From the NCBI GenBank assembly GCA_028680705.1, contig JAQUJY010000015.1, positions 1 to 43,927 on the forward strand: a stretch of 43,927 nt of DNA, written 5' to 3'. Under the pieces are notes generated by a model. That model was not told the DNA's origin, searched no databases, and saw only the letters and a list, made by a program, of their open reading frames with translations. The position numbers were made by a program, and so were the translations under genes. This stretch comes from Bacteroidales bacterium. Its GTDB lineage: Bacteria; Bacteroidota; Bacteroidia; Bacteroidales; Tenuifilaceae. Of this stretch, positions 27,318 to 35,213 are shown piece after piece (within the stretch, counting starts at the first letter, position 1; each line of letters opens with the position of its first letter).

Positions 27318-29492
27318 ATGATGAATAAGATAAAATTTATTTTCCTAGTAGCATTGCTACAATTTGCACACATAACCCTGCATGCCGACGAGGGGATGTG
27401 GTTAGTATCATTGCTGAACAAGAATATGTACGAGATGCAGAAACTTGGGCTAAAGCTTACCGCCGAGGATATCTATAGCATCAATCGGAATTGCCTAAAG
27501 GATGCTGTGGTGCAGCTCGATGATGGTGGATGTACAGCAGAGATAGTTTCTCCTTATGGACTTACATTAACCAATCATCATTGTGCTGTAGGCGATATTC
27601 AGTTCCATTCATCAGTTGAACAGAATTTGTTGCGCGATGGTTTTTGGGCAAATAGTTACGAAGAAGAACTTCCTGTTCCAGGGAAAACTGCATCTATCCT
27701 GAATCGGGTTGAGGATGTTACCCAAACTATTGTACAATTAATGGGCGACGTGGCGTACGAAGATTATTTTACAAAGGAGCAAGAGGTAATTTCAGATTAT
27801 ATATCGAATTTAAAATTATCCAGTAAGCATGAGTATTTTAATGTTGTACCCATGTTTAACCATAACCAGTATATGCTTTTTGTTTACACCAGGTTTACCG
27901 ATGTCCGTTTGGTTGGTGCTCCACCCTCAAGCATTGGGAACTTTGGGGGTGATGCTGATAATTGGCGATGGCCAAGACATACTGGCGATTTTGCCCTGTT
28001 TAGAATTTATGCATCTCCCAACGGAATGCCAGCTGATTACAGCAAAAGGAACAAACCCTATAAGCCCAAACACCACTTTCCTGTATCGATGAGTGGAGTA
28101 GAAGAGGATGACTTTACCATGATTTTAGGGTACCCTGGCACTACCCACAGGTTTTCAACATCATTCCATGCGCAGCACGAGCGCGATGTAGTTGCCCCTT
28201 GGGTTGACGATGTGTGGGGAAGGTTTATCAATGACATTAAGAGTGGAATGCATAGTGATGCCAAGGCAAAGGTTGACTATACCGATACGCACGATATGCT
28301 GGTAAACTTTTGGCAAAAGGATACTTACCAAGCCGAATCGATGATACGTTTTGATGTTGTGGAAAGGATGAAGGAGCGGGAGGATAGATTATTGCAATGG
28401 GTTTATGAAAGTCCCATTGAGCGAAGCGAGTATCTTCAAGCACTTACAGATATTGAGGAGTACTACCGTTTTGTTGGTGAGAACCAGTTTGAAGAGCAGT
28501 ACCGCGCAATTAGTGCTATTATAAATTGGCCCGTTGAGGTTAGCAATAACATTTACGAATTGCACGAACTCTCTACGTTGATGTTGAGCGAAAAGGTTTC
28601 TAAACGGAAAGTAAAAAAGGAGGCAAAGCGGATTACTAAACAATTGCCGGAGATATTTGAGAAGTTTTACCCTGAGATTGATATGCGGCTATACTCCGCA
28701 GCCCTAGTTAACTTTGTAAAGTATATGCCCGACACAATTGGTGAGCCAATGTTTAAAGAAATTATAAGTCAGGAATACCCAGAATTTTTTATCCCTTACC
28801 TGGTTGAGTATTTTTACGATCATTCAATTTTTACATCGCAAGGGCGAATGGAGCAGTTTCTGGCCCAACCCAATTTGGATAGCCTAATTTACGATCCTTT
28901 ACTTATCTTGCAGTTTAGCCTCGAAGTCTATTCTGCCGCCCTAAGCGATACAATGGAACCCCATAGGCACAAACTTCGCATGGCTTACAAAACAATTAAT
29001 AACGGATATTTAGAGATGGACTCTGATAAAACGTACTATCCTGATGCCAATTCAACCATGAGGCTTTCGTATGGGAAAGTGATTGGTTATAAGCCTTATG
29101 ATGGAATAGTAATGCATCCAAACACCTATCTGCGCGGTGTAATGGAGAAGGAAAATCCCTACAGTGATATATTTAGGGTTTTCCCCAAATTGAAAGAACT
29201 ATATTTTTATAAGAATTATGGTAACTATGCCGACTCTGTTGGTATGTCTGTTTGTTTCCTTACTGATAATGATATAACAAACGGGAACTCTGGTAGCCCG
29301 GTACTAAATGCCAATGGTAATTTGGTGGGAATTGCTTTCGATGGTAATCTTGAAGCCATGGCATGCGATTTTATGTTTGAACCGCATATGCAGCGTACAA
29401 TAGCTGTAGATATCCGTTATGTGCTTTTTGTTATTGATAAGTTTGCAAATGCCAAACGATTAGTTGATGAGATGACCCTAATTACTGATTAG
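27318..29492 (+). CDS. S46 family dipeptidyl-peptidase, DPP7-like specificity
   Basis: 724 aa exported serine exopeptidase that removes dipeptides from peptide N-termini in the periplasm; many Bacteroidota use it to feed on proteins. Signal peptide about 1-23 (ends LHADEG). The chymotrypsin-like triad elements are TNHHC (His87/88), GGDADNWRWPRHTGDF and NGNSGSP with Ser658. The residue 18 positions after the serine, which distinguishes DPP7 (Gly, hydrophobic P1) from DPP11 (Arg, acidic P1), is Gly676 in IAFDGN, so I call it DPP7-like. Its stop is one base from the stop of the convergent cation-efflux gene. Confidence 0.95.
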   Translation: MMNKIKFIFLVALLQFAHITLHADEGMWLVSLLNKNMYEMQKLGLKLTAEDIYSINRNCLKDAVVQLDDGGCTAEIVSPYGLTLTNHHCAVGDIQFHSSVEQNLLRDGFWANSYEEELPVPGKTASILNRVEDVTQTIVQLMGDVAYEDYFTKEQEVISDYISNLKLSSKHEYFNVVPMFNHNQYMLFVYTRFTDVRLVGAPPSSIGNFGGDADNWRWPRHTGDFALFRIYASPNGMPADYSKRNKPYKPKHHFPVSMSGVEEDDFTMILGYPGTTHRFSTSFHAQHERDVVAPWVDDVWGRFINDIKSGMHSDAKAKVDYTDTHDMLVNFWQKDTYQAESMIRFDVVERMKEREDRLLQWVYESPIERSEYLQALTDIEEYYRFVGENQFEEQYRAISAIINWPVEVSNNIYELHELSTLMLSEKVSKRKVKKEAKRITKQLPEIFEKFYPEIDMRLYSAALVNFVKYMPDTIGEPMFKEIISQEYPEFFIPYLVEYFYDHSIFTSQGRMEQFLAQPNLDSLIYDPLLILQFSLEVYSAALSDTMEPHRHKLRMAYKTINNGYLEMDSDKTYYPDANSTMRLSYGKVIGYKPYDGIVMHPNTYLRGVMEKENPYSDIFRVFPKLKELYFYKNYGNYADSVGMSVCFLTDNDITNGNSGSPVLNANGNLVGIAFDGNLEAMACDFMFEPHMQRTIAVDIRYVLFVIDKFANAKRLVDEMTLITD

Positions 29493-29493
29493 C

Positions 29494-30405
29494 CTAAGCA
29501 ATTTCGTCGTTATCCTCTAGCATATGCTCGTGGGGTTCAACATGGATGGTGGCCGTAATTCCCATTTCATCAGAAATCCTACTCTCAATAGCGTTGGTTA
29601 TTTCATGTGCCTTGCTGATGGTAAATTCATCGGGCAGATAAATGTGAAGCGTTAACTCTTTATGATTTACGTAGTTGTGAATATGGAAATGATGGGGGTA
29701 AACATTGCTGCCTGCAGCAGCATTTACAGTATCAATAAGTTCTGTAATTAGGTCAGCTGATGGCTTTTCACCAAGAATAGTTTGCGATGATTCCTTAATG
29801 ATTTTATATGCAGTATAGAGTATGAAAATTGATACAATTATCCCTAGCGTACCATCTATCCACCAGAAATACTTACCCACAAAAATACCCACAAGAATAA
29901 TTACTGATGAAATGGCATCGCTACGGTGATGCCAGCCATCGGCTGCAACTACTTTCGATTTGGTTTTTCTTGCTATAAAGAAAGAGTATTGTGCTAACCC
30001 CTCCTTAACAGCAATGGATAAAATAGTAGCAACAATGGCTATAGTTCCGTAGTTGGCAGCTTCTTTATTTAGTAATCGTTCAACCGATTCAACAAAAAAA
30101 CTGTACGAAACCCAGATGAGCAGGCAACCAATAATAATCGTTGCTACAAGTTCGTATCGGCCATGCCCAAATGGATGGTCCTTATCAGCAGGTTTCTGCG
30201 AAAGAGCAACACCCCCAACCACTAGAATTGAACTAATGGAATCGCTTAGCGTATGCCATGCGTCGGCAATAAGTGCAACTGACCCACTAATTATGCCGGC
30301 CCAATACTTAACCGCAAAAAGTCCTAGGTTTGTGATAATTGAAACCCATCCAGCAGTAATGGATAGGCGTGTGTTATTCTTTATAGAATCGGTATTCATC
30401 TCCAC
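29494..30405 (-). CDS. Cation diffusion facilitator family metal transporter
   Basis: 303 aa inner-membrane antiporter exporting divalent metal (zinc, iron, cobalt or similar). Six hydrophobic segments and both family metal-site motifs are present: D48-A-W-H-T-L-S-D55 and D156-G-W-H-H-R-S-D163, plus DHPFGHGR between them. A cytoplasmic CDF C-terminal domain (about 210-303) ends in histidine and acidic residues (HVEPHEHMLEDNDE). Metal specificity cannot be assigned from these motifs alone. It lies 29 bases after the LysM gene on the same strand and may share its transcript. Confidence 0.93.
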   Translation of the reverse strand: MEMNTDSIKNNTRLSITAGWVSIITNLGLFAVKYWAGIISGSVALIADAWHTLSDSISSILVVGGVALSQKPADKDHPFGHGRYELVATIIIGCLLIWVSYSFFVESVERLLNKEAANYGTIAIVATILSIAVKEGLAQYSFFIARKTKSKVVAADGWHHRSDAISSVIILVGIFVGKYFWWIDGTLGIIVSIFILYTAYKIIKESSQTILGEKPSADLITELIDTVNAAAGSNVYPHHFHIHNYVNHKELTLHIYLPDEFTISKAHEITNAIESRISDEMGITATIHVEPHEHMLEDNDEIA

Positions 30406-30434
30406 AGGTATTAGGCAATTTAGTTAACCAAACT

Positions 30435-32438
30435 CTACCATATTGCCTCTTTTTTATCTTGTCCCTCTTCATTTATATAAATTGCAGGCAAGGGGGTCTG
30501 GATCTCTCTCTTTACCTCAAGCAGTTTGATGTCAAAATCTTTTGTATAGCTAATTATTCTTATGGCGTTATTCTCATATCCGCCCATAGCACTCTTTTTG
30601 GCAAAGTTAAATTTAGATTGAAGCAGTTCAACTTCAATATTCTTGAGGCAGTACATAAAATCGACACCATATTTTTTCATTGCAGATAGAAAGTAGAAGG
30701 CAACGTCGTATCCCTGAAAAGCGTATTGTGTAGGTTCAACTCTAAAGGCATCCCTGTAATTTGCAATAAATGATTTTACGCAAGGCCTAGAGTAATCGAT
30801 ATAGAATGGGGTAAATAGTTTTAGCCCAAGCTGGTAATAGTAGTCGGTTTGAACGTTTCTAAATTTCTGCCAACGCGGAAACCCATAAACCTCAACAGAG
30901 TATTTGTAGACTGTAGCTAGTGCATTAAGGTTACCAAGCAAATCGCTTACAAAGGCTTCATTATTGGATGGAACAAAAACCAAATTGTTTCTGTCTAGTG
31001 AGAGGCTATGGCTTATGCGCTCCTGAACATCGGGTGCAGGGCTGCCAGCTTTGTAGGTTACTTCCTTAAAGTGGATAAAGTTGGGGCTTTTGCACTGGGA
31101 GATTCTATCATTGATAAACGATTTAAAACTGTTTAGCATCCCTTGGTTAGTGCTGTCGTTTTCATGTATTAGTATAATGTTTGCCCCTGTACAAATATCA
31201 ATCTGCTTAACAAATTCCTCTAACTGAGTTATAAACGATGGGTTGACCTGAAAGAAGTATGGACTTTGGCTAGTCATGTGGTTGTTTGGCGAAAGGGGCG
31301 AAATAAGAGGAATCCTATTCTCGGCCGAATACTTGGAAACGGGATTCAGGCATTCGGGGTATGCAGGTCCGATGATTAGGTTCGAGTTCTTTAGCTTGTC
31401 GCTTTGGATTAGTTTCTCAACTTCCGTTGCGCTTTTTGCGGAATTGTACACATTAAGATTAATCGAAAGACCTTCTTTTTTTAACGAATCAAGAGCAATA
31501 AGCAGACCCTGATAGAAATCGAGAAAGTAGGAACTCTGCTGTGAAATCTGGCTTTTGGGGCGTGACTCTCTAGCATGTATCTCGCTTGTTTGGTCTTCTT
31601 CAAACTCATCGGATTGCTCAACAGCTGTTTCTTGTGTAAATGGAAGCAAAAGGCTAATGTTAAAAACATCCCTCCAGCGATTGTAGGTAAAAGTGTCGCA
31701 AACAACATCAGGGGTGAAATATTTTGAGGCTTGAATGGATTCAGAATCTTTAATAATTGTAAAATGCTGTTCGTCAAAAAGTATCGTGTCGTTTGTGTTC
31801 TGGGGGATTTTAAGAACTGTGCCCAGTTTAATCCCATCCGCAACCAAATCCTCATTGAAACGCTTTATTGTTTCTTCAGAAACTCCATATTTTTTGGTTA
31901 TGGAATAAAATCCTTCACGAGGCTTAACCTCATGGTAGATAAACCTATTGGACTCTTGGGGCGAAACATCGCCAGGGGTTTTTACCTTGTGCTTGGGGAT
32001 AAGTACAACTTGGTTTGCCTTGAGCCCTTGCTCAACCTCAGGGTTGGCAGCAATTATATCCTCTATGGAAACCTCATATTTTCGGGTTAAGCTAAAGAGC
32101 GTTTCCTTACGCTTTACTACGTGGTAAATATACTCGTCATCCAAATCAAACTCACTGGTATCCATGTCTTTAATAGGGATTTTTAGTGCTTGATCAACCT
32201 GTAAACCAAGATATATATCGGGGTTTTCCATAGCAATTTCAACCTGACTTACATTGTAACCCTTGCTAATGGAGTATAGAGTTTCTCCTTTACGCACGAT
32301 GTGGATATAGTAGTACTTCCCTTCTATTTTAACCTTATCTGTCGAACGTTTTATGTGGGTTGCATCAACCTCATTTTGGCCAATGGCAAAAAGCGAAAGC
32401 AATGCTAGGGTAAGGGTAATTATTAAGGATTTTTTCAT
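30435..32438 (-). CDS. Secreted protein with three LysM domains and a periplasmic-binding-protein type I domain
   Basis: 667 aa. The signal peptide is about 1-20. Three peptidoglycan-binding LysM repeats follow at about 44-89 (RKGETLYSISKGY), 105-148 (KRKETLFSLTRKY) and 168-213 (PREGFYSITKKYG). The rest (about 250-650) resembles a type I periplasmic binding protein (DFYQGLLIALDSLKKEGL, NLIIGPAYPECL, ENRIPLISPLSP). This combination recurs in Bacteroidota. A wall-bound envelope role, by analogy to LpoA-like activators, is inference. The gene has a good promoter; the cation-efflux gene follows. Confidence 0.88.
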   Translation of the reverse strand: MKKSLIITLTLALLSLFAIGQNEVDATHIKRSTDKVKIEGKYYYIHIVRKGETLYSISKGYNVSQVEIAMENPDIYLGLQVDQALKIPIKDMDTSEFDLDDEYIYHVVKRKETLFSLTRKYEVSIEDIIAANPEVEQGLKANQVVLIPKHKVKTPGDVSPQESNRFIYHEVKPREGFYSITKKYGVSEETIKRFNEDLVADGIKLGTVLKIPQNTNDTILFDEQHFTIIKDSESIQASKYFTPDVVCDTFTYNRWRDVFNISLLLPFTQETAVEQSDEFEEDQTSEIHARESRPKSQISQQSSYFLDFYQGLLIALDSLKKEGLSINLNVYNSAKSATEVEKLIQSDKLKNSNLIIGPAYPECLNPVSKYSAENRIPLISPLSPNNHMTSQSPYFFQVNPSFITQLEEFVKQIDICTGANIILIHENDSTNQGMLNSFKSFINDRISQCKSPNFIHFKEVTYKAGSPAPDVQERISHSLSLDRNNLVFVPSNNEAFVSDLLGNLNALATVYKYSVEVYGFPRWQKFRNVQTDYYYQLGLKLFTPFYIDYSRPCVKSFIANYRDAFRVEPTQYAFQGYDVAFYFLSAMKKYGVDFMYCLKNIEVELLQSKFNFAKKSAMGGYENNAIRIISYTKDFDIKLLEVKREIQTPLPAIYINEEGQDKKEAIW

Positions 32439-32475
32439 TTTAGGAGTGTTAAATCGGATAAATTCTGGTACAAGG

Positions 32476-32505
32476 CAAATTTACGCAATACTTGGGTAAA
32501 ACAAA
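32476..32505 (-). promoter_or_regulatory. Promoter of the LysM gene
   Basis: Minus strand: TTTG, 18 bases, TAAATTTG, an exact Bacteroidota-type promoter that would start transcription near 32469, about 31 bases before the ATG. It is back to back with the plus-strand promoter at 32521-32551. Confidence 0.6.
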
Positions 32506-32520
32506 CATATTGCCTTTTTT

Positions 32521-32551
32521 TTTGAACCAACAATAGCATAACGTATATTTG
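32521..32551 (+). promoter_or_regulatory. Promoter facing the S9 hydrolase gene
   Basis: TTTG (32521-32524), 19 bases, TATATTTG (32544-32551): both elements exact and at ideal spacing. The predicted transcript start near 32558 is about 200 bases before the hydrolase start, an unusually long leader that includes a 23-codon ORF. Confidence 0.6.
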
Positions 32552-32678
32552 CCATAGAGGATTAAGCAGATTAAAAATATTTATCCATCAAACTAGGTAT
32601 AAATACTTAACGTAGTTGAAATAGATTTAACTTTAATATTGCATACATCAAGCGAGCCATGAGAAATATTTCTTGCAA

Positions 32679-32750
32679 ATGAAAGACAGTTATTCTGGCG
32701 AGTTCTTCCGAATCATTTTCGGGAGGGCTATGTGGCAATTGAAAAACTAA
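32679..32750 (+). CDS. Possible 23-residue leader peptide upstream of the S9 hydrolase
   Basis: An ATG-initiated frame encoding 23 residues beginning MKDSYSGEFFRIIFGR and ending QLKN, wholly inside the predicted 5' leader of the hydrolase and stopping 10 bases before its ATG. Composition is mixed, with aromatic and basic residues. It could be a leader peptide or chance; at this length the sequence alone cannot decide. Confidence 0.25.
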   Translation: MKDSYSGEFFRIIFGRAMWQLKN

Positions 32751-32760
32751 TTTTATGCAC

Positions 32761-33828
32761 ATGAAAAAAATATTTATTGCTTTACTACTATTCTTGCCCA
32801 TTATGATATTTGGGCAAACGTTAGAGTCTCTCTATAATGAGATAAAAGTTCTTCAGGAGCATAACGAGGGTCTAAACCACAGAATTGATGAATTGCAGAA
32901 GATGGTTGATGATGTCCTTTGGTTCAATCGGATGGACAACTTTGCTCATGTTGACAAAGTGTATCTTTATGGTCCTCCACCAGCCAATGTGCCTAACCCA
33001 ACGGCAAAGGGAGCTTTCAATCCCGTTAAGTTTTGGGCCTACGTTTTTGTTCCAAAGGGAATTGATCTTGCCAGAAAACATCCATTACTTGTTTTACCAC
33101 ATGGCGGTGTTCATGGCGATTTTACTACCTACTACTATCACATTATCCGCGAGCTAATGGTGCAGGGGTATATTGTTGTTGCCCCTGAGTATAGAGGGAG
33201 TACAGGGTACGGTAAAAGTTTTTGGGAACAAATAGATTATGGTGGACTTGAAAACCAAGATACGCATGCAAGCCGTGATTATATGATTGAGAACTACGAG
33301 TTTGTTGATAAGAATAGGGTAGGTATCCTGGGATGGAGTCATGGCGGAATGATATCGTTGATGAATGTGTTCGAGTATCCAAAAGACTACCAATGCGTTT
33401 ATGCTGGAGTGCCCGTATCCGACTTGGTTGCCCGTATGGGGTATATGTCTCAGGATTATCGCGATTTGTACTCAGCAAAATACCATATTGGTAAAACTGC
33501 AGAAGAGAATATTGCCGAGTATCGTAAACGCTCTCCTGCGTGGAATGCCCATAAATTGCAAACTCCACTACTTATACATACAAATACAAACGATGACGAT
33601 GTGAACGTTTTAGAGGTGGAACATCTAATTAAATCGTTAAAGGCCGAGGGTAAAAAGTTTGAATATGAAATTTATCAGGATATTCCCGGTGGTCACTCCT
33701 TCAACAGGATGGATACTCAGCATGCAAAAGAGGTGAGAGTAAAAATTTACGAATTTTTAGCAAAGTACCTTAATCCAGCAAAACCCATTACAAGTGTTAA
33801 GCAGATTAACCAAGCAGCTTATAGGTAG
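32761..33828 (+). CDS. Exported alpha/beta hydrolase of the prolyl oligopeptidase (S9) family
   Basis: 355 aa. Signal peptide about 1-18 (IMIFGQT), a short coiled-coil-like stretch at about 19-50 (LYNEIKVLQEHNEGLNHRID), then a catalytic domain without a beta-propeller. The triad is readable: Ser193 in GWSHGG, Asp278-280 in NTNDDDV and His312 in GGHSFNR; the oxyanion side carries PHGGVHGDF. The usual S9 propeller is missing, so it may be a small exported peptidase or esterase. I chose the ATG at 32761 over 32755 because MKKIFIALLL is the normal signal-peptide start; the difference is two residues. Confidence 0.88.
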   Translation: MKKIFIALLLFLPIMIFGQTLESLYNEIKVLQEHNEGLNHRIDELQKMVDDVLWFNRMDNFAHVDKVYLYGPPPANVPNPTAKGAFNPVKFWAYVFVPKGIDLARKHPLLVLPHGGVHGDFTTYYYHIIRELMVQGYIVVAPEYRGSTGYGKSFWEQIDYGGLENQDTHASRDYMIENYEFVDKNRVGILGWSHGGMISLMNVFEYPKDYQCVYAGVPVSDLVARMGYMSQDYRDLYSAKYHIGKTAEENIAEYRKRSPAWNAHKLQTPLLIHTNTNDDDVNVLEVEHLIKSLKAEGKKFEYEIYQDIPGGHSFNRMDTQHAKEVRVKIYEFLAKYLNPAKPITSVKQINQAAYR

Positions 33829-33859
33829 CCCGTATACTTTGATATAGCTAATAAAGTGA

Positions 33860-33889
33860 AACGCCTTACGATTCGGTTCGTAAGGCGTT
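33860..33889. terminator. Hairpin between the S9 hydrolase and thioredoxin-like genes
   Basis: AACGCCTTACGA (33860-33871) and TCGTAAGGCGTT (33878-33889) form a perfect 12-bp stem with a 6-base loop between two convergent genes. T tracts are weak, but position and symmetry suggest a shared terminator. Confidence 0.7.
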
Positions 33890-33910
33890 ATTTGTAAGGT
33901 TTTCTTCCAC

Positions 33911-34513
33911 CTATTTTTTTAGTTTAATGCTACAACCAATGGCCTTAGTTTCCGTTACCGAGGGCTTTCTGTTTTCAAGGAGTGCATCAATTGCATCGGC
34001 AAGGTATGTTTGGGTAACCTGCGACGCATCTTTATAGTTATTGTCGATGGTGCCAATGTACTCAACAATTAAATCATTGCCTTTTTTGTTTAATAGATAA
34101 ACGTGAGGGGTTCGGGTTGCTCCATATACAGGATACACTTTTTGCCCATCGTCGAAAAGATAGGCAAACGGAAATTTCTTCTCGTTGGCTCGCTCTATCA
34201 TCAGGTCGTAACCATCCTCCGGTTGCACCTCAGGGTCATTTGGATTGATGGCAATAACTGGGTAACCCTTTGGTGCATACTTGTTATGTAGTTCAATCAT
34301 CCTGTCCTCATAGGCAATTACGTAGGGGCAATGGTTGCACGAGAATATCACTACAAATCCTTTAGCGTCAGTAAAGTCGGCCATTGATAACATTTTGCCA
34401 TCAACATTTTTGAGCTTAAAATCGGCTGCTTTATCTCCTATTTTATAGCCTTGGCTAAAGGCGAGTGTTACAGCAAGGGCAGCAAGACTAATGGTTAAAA
34501 TAATTTTTTTCAT
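33911..34513 (-). CDS. Exported thioredoxin-fold (redoxin/AhpC-TSA type) protein
   Basis: 200 aa with a signal peptide (about 1-20, ends AFSQ) and a peroxiredoxin/TlpA-like fold. FKLKNVDGKMLSMADF is the family's N-terminal strand, and the CxxC is C59-N-H-C62-P. The order VIAINPNDPEVQPEDGYDLM then TPHVYLLNKKG is typical of the PRX_like subgroup. It is likely a periplasmic thiol-disulfide or peroxide protein. It follows a second thioredoxin-fold lipoprotein after 31 bases; the two probably form an operon. Confidence 0.88.
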   Translation of the reverse strand: MKKIILTISLAALAVTLAFSQGYKIGDKAADFKLKNVDGKMLSMADFTDAKGFVVIFSCNHCPYVIAYEDRMIELHNKYAPKGYPVIAINPNDPEVQPEDGYDLMIERANEKKFPFAYLFDDGQKVYPVYGATRTPHVYLLNKKGNDLIVEYIGTIDNNYKDASQVTQTYLADAIDALLENRKPSVTETKAIGCSIKLKK

Positions 34514-34544
34514 AGCAAAACAAGTGTTTGGTTAGTTAAGCGGT

Positions 34545-35057
34545 TTAGTTAGCGTATTGTTTAACAATACTATCCAATTCATCATATTTGAATTCTTTTT
34601 CAAAAAACTCTCGTTTTGTATCATTGTAGATTAACGTGGCGGGTATTGAACCGCTCCAGTTTGTATCAACCTCATTGATCCAGCTGTTTGCATCGGGGTC
34701 GTCAAGCATAATCACCTCAGATACGATGTTGTGTTCATTAATGAACGGGATTAATCTTGACCCATAGTGACTCGGGAAATCGAGGTTTATAAGTATAACT
34801 TGAACTTTTTTGTGACTATATTTTTCTGCAATTCGCTCAAAGTAGGGTAATTCATTAACGCAAGGTGCACACCAAGTAGCCCAAAAGTTAATAATATAGG
34901 TTGTATCGCTCTTAATATTTAGCAAAGGCTCAACTCCCGAAAAGTCAACAATTGGAACTGTTCTATTCTTCTCGTCGCCCTTTTTATTTGCTTGTGTGCA
35001 AGCCGATGCCATTATAGTAATGACAATAAAACTTAAGTAAATCTTTTTTAAAATCAT
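34545..35057 (-). CDS. TlpA-like thiol-disulfide oxidoreductase, lipoprotein
   Basis: 170 aa. The signal peptide ends in a lipobox with lipid cysteine at 20 (ASAC). The thioredoxin fold has the active site W62-C63-A-P-C66 in FWATWCAPCVNELPYFE, followed by a cis-proline region near SIPATLIYND. Membrane-tethered TlpA/ResA-type proteins reduce cysteines of exported proteins, including apocytochromes c. A link to the NrfHA cytochromes about 24 kb away is only speculative. First gene of a two-gene set with the redoxin. Confidence 0.9.
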   Translation of the reverse strand: MILKKIYLSFIVITIMASACTQANKKGDEKNRTVPIVDFSGVEPLLNIKSDTTYIINFWATWCAPCVNELPYFERIAEKYSHKKVQVILINLDFPSHYGSRLIPFINEHNIVSEVIMLDDPDANSWINEVDTNWSGSIPATLIYNDTKREFFEKEFKYDELDSIVKQYAN

Positions 35058-35128
35058 ATATTTACACTTAAGGGTGATAAAATAAAGTTTAGCCTTAAAT
35101 AATATTCATGAAACAAACGCATAACCTA

Positions 35129-35163
35129 TTTGTTTACGCCCTAGTAATTTTAGCATATCTTTG
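35129..35163 (+). promoter_or_regulatory. Putative promoter of the oligopeptidase B-like gene
   Basis: TTTG (35129-35132), 23 bases, TATCTTTG (35156-35163): both elements match the Bacteroidota consensus, with spacing at the upper end of the usual range. Transcription would begin about 44 bases before the ATG. Confidence 0.5.
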
Positions 35164-35213
35164 ATATACTTTATTCATAATAAAGATTGAGTTAAACCCT
35201 AAAACTAAAATCA

